NCBI RefSeq assembly: GCF_001700965.1
Contig: NZ_CP016756.1
Coordinates: forward strand, 2,966,501 to 3,030,500
Direction: 5' to 3'
DNA length: 64,000 nucleotides
DNA from: Stenotrophomonas nitritireducens
GTDB lineage: Bacteria; Pseudomonadota; Gammaproteobacteria; Xanthomonadales; Xanthomonadaceae
The notes under the pieces are model-generated. The model was given only the letters and a program-made list of their open reading frames with translations, made no database searches and was not told the DNA's origin. Position 1 is the first letter of the stretch. The number at the start of each line of letters is the position of its first letter. Below, in pieces: positions 1-7,752 of the stretch. The position numbers and the translations under genes are program-made.

Positions 1-6
1 AACGCA

Positions 7-42
7 CTGGGCCGACGGCATGACCGTCGGCCCAGTTCTTTT
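7..42 (+). terminator. Stem-loop with T-rich tail at the left edge
   Basis: A perfect 12-bp stem (ctgggccgacgg / ccgtcggcccag, positions 7-18 and 24-35) encloses a 5-nt loop and is followed on the plus strand by ttctttt. It looks like a Rho-independent terminator for a plus-strand gene lying left of the window. It could also stop minus-strand transcripts leaving the btuB-type gene, although the tail on that side is poor in T. Confidence 0.6.
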
Positions 43-52
43 CAGCGTAGCG

Positions 53-77
53 AAGGCGGCGTGGTGGACGCCGCCTT
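53..77 (-). terminator. Hairpin just past the btuB stop codon
   Basis: A 9-bp stem (aaggcggcg / cgccgcctt) lies 6 bases beyond the stop of the minus-strand receptor gene. It has no clear T-run, so it may act as a 3' stabiliser or weak terminator together with the stronger stem at 7-42. Confidence 0.35.
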
Positions 78-83
78 GCCGGC

Positions 84-1955
84 TCAGTTGGCCTTGCTGT
101 TGTAACGCAGGGTCAGCTGGTACTCGCGGCCCGGCTGGTTGTACCAGGCAACGGTTTCGTAGTCGCGGTCGAACACGTTGGCGGCCTTGGCCTGCAGGCT
201 CCAGGCATCGTTGATGGCGTATTCAACGCGCACGTCCATGGTGCCGTAGCCGGCCAGGCGAACGGTGTTGGCGGCGTTGTCGAAGCGGTGGCCACTGCCA
301 GCGGCGGTAATACCAAGACGCAGCGGGCCGAAGCTCTTGTCCACGTCGATGCGGCCGCTGGTGCGTGCGCGGCGGGCCAGCAGATTGTCGTAGCTGGCGG
401 CACCGGAGGTGTGGTCGCGCGGGTCGGTGAAGCTGGCCTGGGCGTTGATGTCAAAACCGGCCAGCGAAACAAAGCCGGTCAGCTCGGCGCCACGGATGCG
501 CGCTTCGGCGACGTTGACCAGGTCGAAGTTGCTGTCGTAGCCGATCAGCTGGTCGACGCGGGTTTCGTAGGCGTTGAAGGTCCAGTTCCAGTTGTCGGCG
601 TACTGCGCGATGCCCAGGTTCAGGCTCTTGGATTCTTCCGGCTTCAGATTCGGGTTGCTGAAGCCCGGGTAGTACAGGTCGTTGAAGGTCGGCGCCTTGA
701 AGCCGGTGCCGGCGCTGGCGGTCAGGCGCAGGCCATTGCCGAAGGCAAAGCCATAACCCAGGCTGCCAGTGGTGTGGTTGCCGAACTGCTCGTTGTCGTC
801 GTTGCGCACGCTGGCCTGCAGCGTGTGCGCGCCGAACTGGCCCTGGTACTCGGCAAACACGCCCAGGTTGTCGCGCTGGTCGATGTCGAAGGCGGTGGAG
901 CTGGTGACCTTGTCGTTCTGCCAATCGGCACCGGCGGTGATCTGCTGGCCTTCGGCGAAGCTGAAATCGCCCTGCACGCTGGCGGTGTCGCGGCGGGTGT
1001 CGAAGGCGCTGGCGAAGCTGCGGGTGCCGGCGTCGGCATCGGCGAAGTAGTTGTCGGCTTCGTCGCGGTTGCGGCCAACCTGGGCAGTCAGGCGGAAGGC
1101 ATCCGAAGCGGTCCAGGCGAGCTTGGCACCGTAGACCTGCTGGCGGTTGTCGGCTTCGTTGCCGCCAAAGATGCTGCCGTCGTATTCGTTGAAGCTGTCG
1201 GCATTGAGCACGTGGCCTTCCAGGCTCAGCGTGTCGGTCAGCGCATAGCCGCCGCGCACGTTGATCGAGGTGTTGCGGTAGCCATCGCGGTCCGGCTCAT
1301 CGGCGAAGCAGCCCGCGCCCCAGCCAGCGGCGGTGCCACGGCAGGCGTTGATGCCGTCGGTCTTCTGGTAGCCGCCCTGGGCCGAAATCCAGCCGCGCTC
1401 ACCGCGGTTGCTGAAGCCGGCGCTGACCTGGCGCAGGTTGTTGCTGCCGGCGGTGATCGCCAGGTTCTGCTGCAGGCCCTGGCCGGCAGTGCGGGTGAAG
1501 ATCTGGATCACGCCGCCAATGGCCTCGGAGCCGTACAGGCTCGAACGCGGGCCGCGCACGATTTCCACGCGTTCGATCTGGTCAACCGGCAGGTCCTGCA
1601 GTGCGGCCATGCCATTGGTGGCCGACGCCACGCGCACGCCGTCCACCAGCACCAGCACCTGGTTGGAGTTGCTGCCACGCAGGAACAGCGAGGTGATCTT
1701 GCCGGTGCCGCCCTGGTTGGCGAAATCCAGGCCAGCGCGGCCGCGCAGCAGTTCCTGCAGCGAGTTGGCCTGGCTGCGGTCGATCTGTGCACGGTCGATG
1801 ACCTGCACCGGCACCACGCTGTTCTCGATGGAGATCGGGGTGCGGGTGGCGGTAACCGTGACGTCGTCCAGCTCGGTCGGTGCGTTCTGCGCAGCGGCAA
1901 CGCCTGGCAGCGCCAGGGCAAGGGCGAGGGAAAGGGTGTGGTAAGACAGTTTCAT
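84..1955 (-). CDS. btuB: TonB-dependent vitamin B12 receptor, BtuB type
   Basis: Encodes 623 residues. An N-terminal signal peptide (hydrophobic LALALALPGVAAAQ) is followed at about residues 25-36 by a TonB-box-like LDDVTVTATR. A plug domain follows at roughly 40-145, with VLVLVDGVRV and RVEIVRGPRSSLYGSEAIGG, then a beta-barrel with GTGFKAPTFNDLY. The size matches the BtuB/vitamin B12 receptor family (about 600-620 aa). The ATG at 1955 was chosen because it begins the signal peptide; the open frame extends upstream only through the riboswitch. The protein should sit in the outer membrane and import cobalamin using TonB energy. A cobalamin riboswitch in the leader and the divergent cobTCS genes support B12 as substrate. 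The gene ends in KAN rather than the usual terminal aromatic residue of outer-membrane barrels. Confidence 0.9.
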   Translation of the reverse strand: MKLSYHTLSLALALALPGVAAAQNAPTELDDVTVTATRTPISIENSVVPVQVIDRAQIDRSQANSLQELLRGRAGLDFANQGGTGKITSLFLRGSNSNQVLVLVDGVRVASATNGMAALQDLPVDQIERVEIVRGPRSSLYGSEAIGGVIQIFTRTAGQGLQQNLAITAGSNNLRQVSAGFSNRGERGWISAQGGYQKTDGINACRGTAAGWGAGCFADEPDRDGYRNTSINVRGGYALTDTLSLEGHVLNADSFNEYDGSIFGGNEADNRQQVYGAKLAWTASDAFRLTAQVGRNRDEADNYFADADAGTRSFASAFDTRRDTASVQGDFSFAEGQQITAGADWQNDKVTSSTAFDIDQRDNLGVFAEYQGQFGAHTLQASVRNDDNEQFGNHTTGSLGYGFAFGNGLRLTASAGTGFKAPTFNDLYYPGFSNPNLKPEESKSLNLGIAQYADNWNWTFNAYETRVDQLIGYDSNFDLVNVAEARIRGAELTGFVSLAGFDINAQASFTDPRDHTSGAASYDNLLARRARTSGRIDVDKSFGPLRLGITAAGSGHRFDNAANTVRLAGYGTMDVRVEYAINDAWSLQAKAANVFDRDYETVAWYNQPGREYQLTLRYNSKAN

Positions 1956-2025
1956 GGAAGCTCCTGAGCCTGCACGCTCCCGCGCAGGCGGATGGGGAAG
2001 GCTGCCAGAGGAGGGAGAAGACGGA

Positions 2026-2055
2026 GGCGGCGCACACGGCGCTACAGCCGCCGCC
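2026..2055 (-). promoter_or_regulatory. Leader hairpin, candidate riboswitch expression platform
   Basis: A GC-rich stem (ggcggcg / cgccgcc) lies between the cobalamin aptamer and the btuB start codon, the place where an expression platform is expected. It has only a pyrimidine-rich tail, so control could be transcriptional or translational. This is inferred from position and pairing only. Confidence 0.35.
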
Positions 2056-2084
2056 ATGCCCTCCGCATCGCAACCAGTCGGCTT

Positions 2085-2285
2085 TCGGGCCGGTCTCCGG
2101 ACTCGCAGGCGAAGCAGCCTTGCTGCTTCCGTCCAGACGCCTTCCCGTGCCGTGCACAGTGGCGCCATGTCTGGACTTGTCCTGCTTACCGTTGCGGGGG
2201 CAGCGCCGGAATGGCGACATGCTGGAGATCCAGCAGTGCGCGGCACCGGCTTCCCGTTTCAACCGGCCGGCAATGCCGGTCGGTC
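2085..2285 (-). ncRNA. Cobalamin riboswitch upstream of btuB
   Basis: Read on the minus strand, the conserved cobalamin aptamer blocks appear in order. First comes GGGAAGCCGGTGC near 2260-2240, then the near-invariant GCCCCCGCAACGGTAAGC near 2207-2188. GCCACTG follows near 2165-2159, and finally a B12-box-like block TCCGGAGACCGGCC near 2103-2088. The element sits directly in the leader of the receptor gene and is expected to switch its expression off when adenosylcobalamin is abundant. Exact ends are approximate. Confidence 0.93.
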
Positions 2286-2371
2286 ACCCGAAAGTGCGCG
2301 CATTCTATGCCATTGCCGGCAGCCCTGCCGGAATGGCTGTTCACGACAGCGCGGCGGCAGCGAACCAAACC

Positions 2372-2640
2372 CAAGGTAGCCCGGGTAAGCGCCAGCGCAC
2401 CCGGGAACTGCAGGGTGCCGCAGCTTGCAGCAACGCTCGACGCCGATTTCCCCGGGTGCGCTGCGCTTACCCGGGCTACGTTCCTGTTCGCGCCAGTGTG
2501 GCGGTAGCGCACCATGCCCAAGGTAGCCCGGGTAAGCGCCAGCGCACCCGGGAAGTGCAGGGTGCCGCAGCTTGCAGCAACGCTCGATGCCGATTTCCCC
2601 GGGTGCGCTGCGCTTATCCGGGCTACGTTCCGTTCGCGCC
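2372..2640. repeat. Two copies of a long palindromic repeat (GTAGCCCGGGTAAGCGC family)
   Basis: Two about 125-bp units, 2372-2492 and 2519-2640, are nearly identical. Each begins with aaggtagcccgggtaagcgc and ends with its inverse, gcgcttacccgggctacgtt (second copy gcgcttatccggg). The arms can form a long hairpin around a shared core that includes tgccgcagcttgcagcaacg. A third, diverged copy lies at 58433-58550. They fill the space between the btuB riboswitch and cobT. They resemble REP-type, RAYT-mobilised palindromes; no transposase gene is in the window. Confidence 0.85.
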
Positions 2641-2725
2641 TGTGCCGCCAACCGGCAACACCAATGGGCGGTAATGCCTGCCGAATGGCTAGAATGCGGG
2701 CTGCAAACGCAGTATCGGAAGTGTC

Positions 2726-3796
2726 GTGACAGAAACATGGTACGGGCAGGCCTGCGGGCAGCCTTCGCAGGAATACCGGCAGCGTGCGCTGGCCCGCCAG
2801 CGCCAGCTGACCAAGCCGGAAGGCGCCTTGGGCCGCTTGGAGACATTGGCCGTTGAACTGGCAGCGCTGCAAGGCGTGGATCAGCCGGGGGCGCAACGCG
2901 TACCGGTGGTGGTGTTCGCTGGCGACCACGGTGTCACCGCGCAGGGGGTTTCGGCCTATCCGGCGGAAGTGACGGTGCAGATGCTGCACAACTTTGCCGG
3001 CGGTGGCGCCGCCATCGCGGTGCTGGCGCGCGAACTGGGCCTGCCGTTGCACGTCTGGGATGTGGGCAGCCGCGCTACCTCGGCCATTGCCGGTGTGGTC
3101 AGTGCCAAGACGCGTTACGGCACCGACGATTTCAGTGCCGGGCCGGCAATGTCCGCCGACGACCTGGACGCCGCATTCGATGCCGGCCGCCGCGCGGTGG
3201 AAGTGGCCTGCGCCGACGGTGCGGACCTGCTGGTGTTCGGTGAGATGGGCATTGGCAATACCACTGCCGCAAGTGCCTTGGCTGCGGTGCTCGGCCCGCT
3301 GCCGCTGGAAGAACTGGTCGGTGCCGGCACCGGTCTGGATGCGGTGCGCATGGTGCAGAAGAAGAACCTGATCGCCCGCGCGCTGAGCCTGCATGGCGAG
3401 GCGATCACCGCCGCGCAGTCGCCGGGCCTGGAGGCACTGCAGCGCGTGGGCGGTCTTGAGATCGCCGCGATCAGCGCGGCGATGATCGCCGCCGCGCAAC
3501 GCCGGGTTCCGGTGCTGGTGGATGGCTTCATCGTCTCTGCCGCTGCGCTGGCGGCAGTGCGCATCAATCCCAGCCTGCGGCCATGGCTGCTGTTCTCGCA
3601 TCAATCGGCCGAGCGGGGTCACATCCGCTTGCTTGAGGCGCTGCAGGCGCAGCCGTTGCTGGCATTGGACCTGCGGCTGGGCGAAGGCTCCGGCGCGGCG
3701 CTGGCATTGCCGCTGGTACGCATGGCCTGTGCCCTGCACAACAGCATGGCGACGTTTGCCGAAGCGGCCGTCGCCGATCGCGATGGCAACGCATGA
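2726..3796 (+). CDS. cobT: Nicotinate-nucleotide:dimethylbenzimidazole phosphoribosyltransferase
   Basis: Encodes 356 residues, the usual CobT length. It transfers phosphoribose from nicotinate mononucleotide to 5,6-dimethylbenzimidazole to make alpha-ribazole phosphate, the lower-ligand precursor of cobalamin. Visible family marks are the N-terminal KPEGALGRLE, the VVFAGDHGV loop, GEMGIGNTTAASA in the middle, and a C-terminal SMATFAEAAV segment carrying the conserved Glu of the active site. Translation appears to start at a GTG. The gene overlaps cobC by ATGA, so the pair is probably translationally coupled. Together with cobC and cobS this is the nucleotide-loop assembly part of B12 synthesis, enough for cobinamide salvage if uptake and adenosylation are present elsewhere. 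Confidence 0.95.
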   Translation: MTETWYGQACGQPSQEYRQRALARQRQLTKPEGALGRLETLAVELAALQGVDQPGAQRVPVVVFAGDHGVTAQGVSAYPAEVTVQMLHNFAGGGAAIAVLARELGLPLHVWDVGSRATSAIAGVVSAKTRYGTDDFSAGPAMSADDLDAAFDAGRRAVEVACADGADLLVFGEMGIGNTTAASALAAVLGPLPLEELVGAGTGLDAVRMVQKKNLIARALSLHGEAITAAQSPGLEALQRVGGLEIAAISAAMIAAAQRRVPVLVDGFIVSAAALAAVRINPSLRPWLLFSHQSAERGHIRLLEALQAQPLLALDLRLGEGSGAALALPLVRMACALHNSMATFAEAAVADRDGNA

Positions 3797-4380
3797 TTCT
3801 TGATCTGCTGCGGCATGCGTCCACCGGGCGCGCCGGCCACCTGGACGGGCGTACCGATCCGCCCTTGGTCGACGGTGCGATGGATGCCTTGTACCGCTGC
3901 CATGCCGGTATCGGCTGGAGCCGGGTGATCAGCTCGCCGCGCCGTCGCGCGCTGGATACCGCGCATGCGCTGGTGGCCGGCAGCAACCAGTTCTGCGAGA
4001 TCCATCCGGATTGGGCCGAGCTCGATTTCGGCGATTGGGACGGCCTGCATTTCGATGAACTTCCCGCCGAGCAGTTGGCCGGGTTCTACAGCGAGCCGCA
4101 TGACGTGGTGCCGCCCAATGGCGAATCCTGGCAGCAGTTCCAGGCACGCGTGGAAGAACAACTGCACCGCCTGGTGGACGAAGATGATGGCGACGGCCAG
4201 CCGGTATTGGTGGTCAGCCACGCCGGCGTGCTGCGGCTGGTGGTGTCGCGCGTTTGTGGCATGGCTTTGTCGTCGTTGTGGGCGATGCGCATTGATTACG
4301 GCACGCGCGTGCGGCTGCGCGTTGAACGTGGCGAAGACGGCCTGCTGTGGGGCGAACTGCTGGAGTTGCGACAGCCATGA
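3793..4380 (+). CDS. cobC: Alpha-ribazole phosphatase, histidine phosphatase superfamily
   Basis: Encodes 195 residues. The N-terminal LLRHASTG is the phosphohistidine signature (RHG-type, here RHA). The second catalytic histidine is in VVSHAGVLRL, and the proton-donor acidic region is ELDFGDWDG. The enzyme should remove the 5' phosphate of alpha-ribazole phosphate or adenosylcobalamin phosphate. It overlaps cobT upstream and cobS downstream by ATGA on both sides, so its function is assigned mainly from this operon. Taken alone, the fold would only justify 'histidine phosphatase'. Confidence 0.88.
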   Translation: MILDLLRHASTGRAGHLDGRTDPPLVDGAMDALYRCHAGIGWSRVISSPRRRALDTAHALVAGSNQFCEIHPDWAELDFGDWDGLHFDELPAEQLAGFYSEPHDVVPPNGESWQQFQARVEEQLHRLVDEDDGDGQPVLVVSHAGVLRLVVSRVCGMALSSLWAMRIDYGTRVRLRVERGEDGLLWGELLELRQP

Positions 4381-5117
4381 GCGTGCGCCGACTGATCCTT
4401 GCCATCCAGTTCCTGACCCGGCTGCCCACGCCGCAGGTGCGCGATTTCCGTCAGCAGGATCTGAGCAGGTCGGCGGTGTACTACCCCTTGGTCGGCGCCA
4501 TCATCGGCGTATTGCTGGCGCTGCCGCTGTATGGCTTGGCTGAGCGGCCATGGTTGGCCGGCGCCTTGACCCTGCTGATGTGGGTATGGGTGACCGGCGC
4601 CTTGCATCTGGATGGCTTGGGCGATGTGGCCGATGCCTTCGGTGCGGCGCATCGCAACCCGCAGCGCTTCCTGGAAGTGCTCAAGGACCCGCATATGGGC
4701 GTGTTCGGCGTGGTCACGCTGATCATGCAGTTGCTGCTCAAGTTTGTGCTGTTGACCGAACTGGCGGTAAGCCCATTGTGGTTCGGGATCGTGCTGGTGC
4801 CGGCCTGGGCGCGCTGGGGCACCTTGTGGTGGAGCCAACGGATACCGTCGCTGCATGGCGATGGCCTTGGCGAGCGTTTTTCCTGGCAGCTGCGTCCTGC
4901 GGTGATGTGGCTGTGGGCGTTGCTGCTGGCGGCGATCAGCGTGTTTGTTGCCTGGCCGTTGCTGCTGGCGTTGTTGCTGGTGCCGCTGGTGGCGCTGTGG
5001 TGGAAGCGCAAACTCGGAGGCATCTCCGGCGACGGCCTGGGTGCCAGCGTCGAAGTCACTGAAACAGTGTTACTGCTGGCCCTGGTGATAGCAGCAAATG
5101 TTGTAGGAGCGGCGTAA
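4377..5117 (+). CDS. cobS: Adenosylcobinamide-GDP ribazoletransferase (cobalamin synthase)
   Basis: Encodes 246 residues of a polytopic inner-membrane protein. The N-terminal AIQFLTRLPTP, then LHLDGLGDVADAFGA and RFLEVLKDPHMGVFG, are characteristic CobS motifs. The acidic HLDGLGDVADA block is the metal-binding site. It joins adenosylcobinamide-GDP to alpha-ribazole (phosphate). Start is the ATG in the ATGA overlap with cobC. The last codons and the TAA stop lie inside a copy of the gtaggagcggcgtaagcc repeat, so the C-terminal VGAA is repeat-encoded. About five membrane segments are evident. Confidence 0.93.
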   Translation: MSVRRLILAIQFLTRLPTPQVRDFRQQDLSRSAVYYPLVGAIIGVLLALPLYGLAERPWLAGALTLLMWVWVTGALHLDGLGDVADAFGAAHRNPQRFLEVLKDPHMGVFGVVTLIMQLLLKFVLLTELAVSPLWFGIVLVPAWARWGTLWWSQRIPSLHGDGLGERFSWQLRPAVMWLWALLLAAISVFVAWPLLLALLLVPLVALWWKRKLGGISGDGLGASVEVTETVLLLALVIAANVVGAA

Positions 5118-5500
5118 GCCGCGAAGCCACAGTTGCTGCCGGCGCCGCGCATGGCGAACTACCCGCAGCAATTACCGTGCGATCTGCTGGATGGCCAGCC
5201 TCGCGGCTGATGCCGCTACAAAAGAAAACCCGGTAGGTGTGGGAGCGGCGTAAGCCGCGAAGCCATAGTTGCTACCGGTGCCGCGCATGGCGAACCACCA
5301 GCAGCAACTGCTGTGTGATCTGATGGATAGCCAGTTTCGCGGCTGACGCCGCTCCTACAAAAGAACATCCGGTACTTGTAGGAGCGGCGTAAGCCGCGAA
5401 GCCACAGTTGCCGCCGGCGCCGCGCAAGGTGAACTAACAGCGGCAACGACTGTGCGATCTGATGGATGGCCAGCCTCGCGGCTGACGCCGCTCCCACAAC
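5102..5500. repeat. Three tandem composite palindromic units (GTAGGAGCGGCGTAAGCC family)
   Basis: Three units of about 140 bp begin at 5102, 5238 and 5378. Each starts with g(t/g)aggagcggcgtaagccgcgaagcca and ends with the inverted form cctcgcggctga(t/c)gccgct. In between lies a shared core containing gccgcgcatggcgaac and cgatctgatggatggccag. Each unit can fold into a long hairpin. The first unit overlaps the end of cobS. No gene lies here. Confidence 0.9.
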
Positions 5501-5513
5501 AGCCTACGAGGCT

Positions 5514-5873
5514 TCACTCCTCGAAGCGAATCTCGCGGGTCTCTTCTTCGTCGGCATCAGGCTGCATATGCGTTTCGTGCACCGGGCCGGCCAGTTGCCC
5601 GGCGCGTAAGGTGGGCAATCCGGCAACTGCGATTTCGTACTCGGCAACCAGTTGCTGGCGGCGCGCTTCGGGGATTTCCTGCCAATGACAGCCGAGCAGT
5701 GCACCTTCCAGCGAATACAGCAGGTTGAGGCTGGGCTTGAAGCCGGCGCGACGAACTTTCATGAACGCCGCGACCGGGCCGATCGCGCTCAGATCCTGCT
5801 CGCTGCGCAAACCGACCTGACGCAGCCAGGCTGCACTCTTGGGGCCGATATTGCGCAGCTTGGGCGCGCTCAT
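5514..5873 (-). CDS. TfoX C-terminal domain protein
   Basis: Encodes 119 residues. The first about 80 residues match the TfoX/Sxy C-terminal fold (LRNIGPKSAAWLRQVGLRS, then LNLLYSLEGAL), a helix-hairpin-helix-like domain. The N-terminal TfoX domain of competence regulators is absent. After it comes a tail rich in acidic residues. Stand-alone TfoX-C proteins have no well-settled function, so a role in competence is not claimed. It overlaps the upstream methionine sulfoxide reductase gene by ATGA, so the two are probably one operon. Confidence 0.8.
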   Translation of the reverse strand: MSAPKLRNIGPKSAAWLRQVGLRSEQDLSAIGPVAAFMKVRRAGFKPSLNLLYSLEGALLGCHWQEIPEARRQQLVAEYEIAVAGLPTLRAGQLAGPVHETHMQPDADEEETREIRFEE

Positions 5874-6352
5874 TGCAGCGCCTCGACAAATACCTGGGCG
5901 ATGGCTTCCAGGCCAAGTTGATCATCGGCGTCAAAGCGCGCGAGCACCGGGCTGTCGATATCCAGCATGCCGATCAGTTCGCCGTTGTGCACCAGCGGCA
6001 CCACCAGTTCCGAGCGCGAGGCCGAGTCGCAGGCGATATGCCCGGGGAAGGCATCCACGTCGTCGATGCGCTGGGTCTGGCGGCTACTGGCCGCGGCACC
6101 GCATACGCCCTTGGAGAGGGGAATGCGCACACAGGCCGGCAGGCCCTGGAACGGACCAACCACCAGTTCCTTGCCGTCGTAGAAGTAGAAACCCACCCAG
6201 TTGAGCTCTGGCAGCGCGTGGTAGACCAGCGCCGACAGGTTGGCGGCATTGGCAATCCGGTCGGCTTCGCCATAAACCAGTGCGCGGGCCTGGGCCAGCA
6301 GCTGGGCGTACTGTTCCGGCTTGCTGCCGGTGAGTGTGTCGGTACTGAACAT
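5870..6352 (-). CDS. msrC: Free methionine-(R)-sulfoxide reductase, GAF domain
   Basis: Encodes 160 residues forming a single GAF domain. NWVGFYFYDGKELVVGPFQG and the three cysteines in LPACVRIP, KGVCGAA and GHIACDS fit the catalytic and resolving cysteines of fRMsr. The C-terminal PVLARFDADDQ is also typical. It reduces free L-methionine-(R)-sulfoxide in the cytoplasm. The ATG at 6352 was preferred over longer upstream starts because the family begins with a short helix before the GAF core. Stop overlaps the start of the TfoX-C gene. Confidence 0.9.
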   Translation of the reverse strand: MFSTDTLTGSKPEQYAQLLAQARALVYGEADRIANAANLSALVYHALPELNWVGFYFYDGKELVVGPFQGLPACVRIPLSKGVCGAAASSRQTQRIDDVDAFPGHIACDSASRSELVVPLVHNGELIGMLDIDSPVLARFDADDQLGLEAIAQVFVEALQ

Positions 6353-6442
6353 CGTTGAGAGTCTAGCCGCTGCGTGACCCGCGATTCTGCCAGCGGCTGC
6401 CGGCAAACGCAGCCATCGCCAATGGAATGCTGGATCGCGGGC

Positions 6443-6479
6443 AAAAAAAGACCCGGCAGCGGGAGGGAGCTGCCGGGTC
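6443..6479 (-). terminator. Rho-independent terminator after the phasin gene
   Basis: On the minus strand a 10-bp stem (gacccggcag / ctgccgggtc, 6450-6479) is followed directly by seven T residues (6443-6449). It lies about 45 bases past the phasin stop codon and is a textbook intrinsic terminator. Confidence 0.9.
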
Positions 6480-6524
6480 CGGATTGCGCGGGGGAGGGAC
6501 CGCGCAAATGCTGTTGTAGGGGTA

Positions 6525-6878
6525 TCAGCGGGCCTTGCGTTCGGCCTTGGCGGCAAACGGTTGGCTGGCGAGTGCGCCCAGCGCTGCGCTGGTTTTCAGG
6601 CTGAGCCCGACCACTTCCTGGTTGGCGCTGGCCAGCCGTTCCATGCTGTCGCGCGCCAGCTGCATTCCCTTGGGCAGCAGCGCCTGCAGATCCGCCTGCG
6701 CGCCGGCCTGCGCCAGTTCGCCCAAGAACCCGGCTGCCGCGGTGGTATTGCGCTCGAACGCACGCAACTGCACCCCGAACACGCTTTCCGCATTCTCCAG
6801 CGCAAGCCGGTTGGCACGGTTGGCGGCAGCGGTGAGCTGCTGGGTATAGCTGCTGAAGTCGTTGAACTGAGCGGACAT
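6525..6878 (-). CDS. Phasin family protein
   Basis: Encodes 117 residues, almost entirely helical and alanine-rich. The features are FSSYTQQLTAAANRANRLALENAESVFGVQLRAFERN, arranged in pieces typical of the phasin-2 family, and a basic AKAERKAR tail. Phasins coat polyhydroxyalkanoate granules, but xanthomonads often carry phasin-like proteins without strong PHA production, so the role is uncertain. The ATG at 6878 begins the MSAQFNDF motif; the longer frame upstream reads through a repeat. A good terminator follows. Confidence 0.75.
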   Translation of the reverse strand: MSAQFNDFSSYTQQLTAAANRANRLALENAESVFGVQLRAFERNTTAAAGFLGELAQAGAQADLQALLPKGMQLARDSMERLASANQEVVGLSLKTSAALGALASQPFAAKAERKAR

Positions 6879-6972
6879 CGGTGCAATCCAGCTGGGCGTG
6901 TTGCGTTGCAGCATAGCGTGGATTTTGCGCAGTGCAACATTCAATAGTGAACGGTTCAGTATCTCGCTTCTC

Positions 6973-7197
6973 TGTAGAGCCGAGCCATGCTCGGCTGGAG
7001 CCTTATCGGGAAAGCCTCTGCCGAGCATGGCTCGGCACTACGGCTCCCTCCCTTTGCCGCAGGCAAGGGGAGGGCTGGGGAGGGGTTGGCTTTGCGGCCC
7101 CTTTCAAGCGCTGCCAGCTTCGCGGCTTACGCCGCTCCTACAGAACTGCGGTGCTTGCTTCGGTAAGGCTTCTGCCGAGCATGGCTCGGCACTACCG
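6973..7197. repeat. SMAG-type palindromes with other repeat fragments
   Basis: A dimer of gtagagccgagccatgctcggc and its inverse gccgagcatggctcggcactac lies at about 6974-7042. A G-rich element (gcaggcaaggggagggctgg) follows near 7062-7090, then an inverted copy of the gtaggagcggcg family at 7110-7142, and a single inverted SMAG copy at 7169-7195. Together they occupy the space between the phasin and queD genes. Confidence 0.85.
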
Positions 7198-7203
7198 CTC
7201 CCG

Positions 7204-7569
7204 TCAGGCGGCTTTGTCGCCCTTGTAGCTGCAACCCGAAGTACAGGTCTCGTGCACCACTACTTCGCTGAGCAGCGGCAGTGCCGGCTTCAGCTTCTCC
7301 CAGATCCACATCGCCAAGCGTTCGCTGGTGGGGTTTTCCAGGCCGGGGATGTCGTTGAGGTAGTTGTGGTCGAGCTGGTCGTACAAGGGCTGGAAGGCGG
7401 CCTTGAGCTCGCTGAAATCCATGATCCAGCCGGTCTCCGGGCCGGGCTCGCCGCTGACCCGCAGCTCGATGCGGAACGAGTGGCCGTGCAGGCGCGAGCA
7501 TTTGTGGCCGGCCGGGACGTTGGGCAGCCGGTGTGCGGCTTCTAGGGTGAAAACCTTGAAAATATCCAT
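7204..7569 (-). CDS. queD: 6-carboxy-5,6,7,8-tetrahydropterin synthase
   Basis: Encodes 121 residues. The zinc-binding histidines are in LEAAHRLP and CSRLHGHSF, with the catalytic Cys two residues before [20 protein letters not shown] and NPTSERLA are strongly conserved QueD/PTPS segments. It converts dihydroneopterin triphosphate to carboxytetrahydropterin, an early step of queuosine synthesis. The ATG at 7569 gives the standard length; a longer frame to 7626 adds a basic non-conserved extension. No other queuosine gene is adjacent, and no preQ1 riboswitch was recognised upstream. Confidence 0.93.
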   Translation of the reverse strand: MDIFKVFTLEAAHRLPNVPAGHKCSRLHGHSFRIELRVSGEPGPETGWIMDFSELKAAFQPLYDQLDHNYLNDIPGLENPTSERLAMWIWEKLKPALPLLSEVVVHETCTSGCSYKGDKAA

Positions 7570-7752
7570 GAGCGCAATTGTAGGGCGACGCCGCCGTTGC
7601 GCGTATCCGCCCGTGATGCCAGTCATGTTTTCATATCCATCAAGATAGAGCGATGTAACGGTTGGTTATGTGCGAATGCAGCAAAGTGATTGGCCGGACA
7701 TTTGCCTGTCATGAGGTACTGCCCGGGTTGTCATTCACCTCCTCCGGATTCC

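Noticed and set aside
288..1967. 559-residue plus-strand frame opposite btuB
   Set aside because: High-GC shadow of the receptor gene; composition is Ala/Gly/Val/His-rich with no domain, while the opposite strand has complete TonB-receptor motifs.
2186..3739. 517-residue minus-strand frame opposite cobT
   Set aside because: Runs through two palindromic repeats, the riboswitch and the complement of cobT; no recognisable protein.
7570..7752. Possible preQ1 riboswitch between queD and the TonB receptor
   Set aside because: No preQ1 aptamer motif was recognised; the space looks like ordinary divergent promoters.
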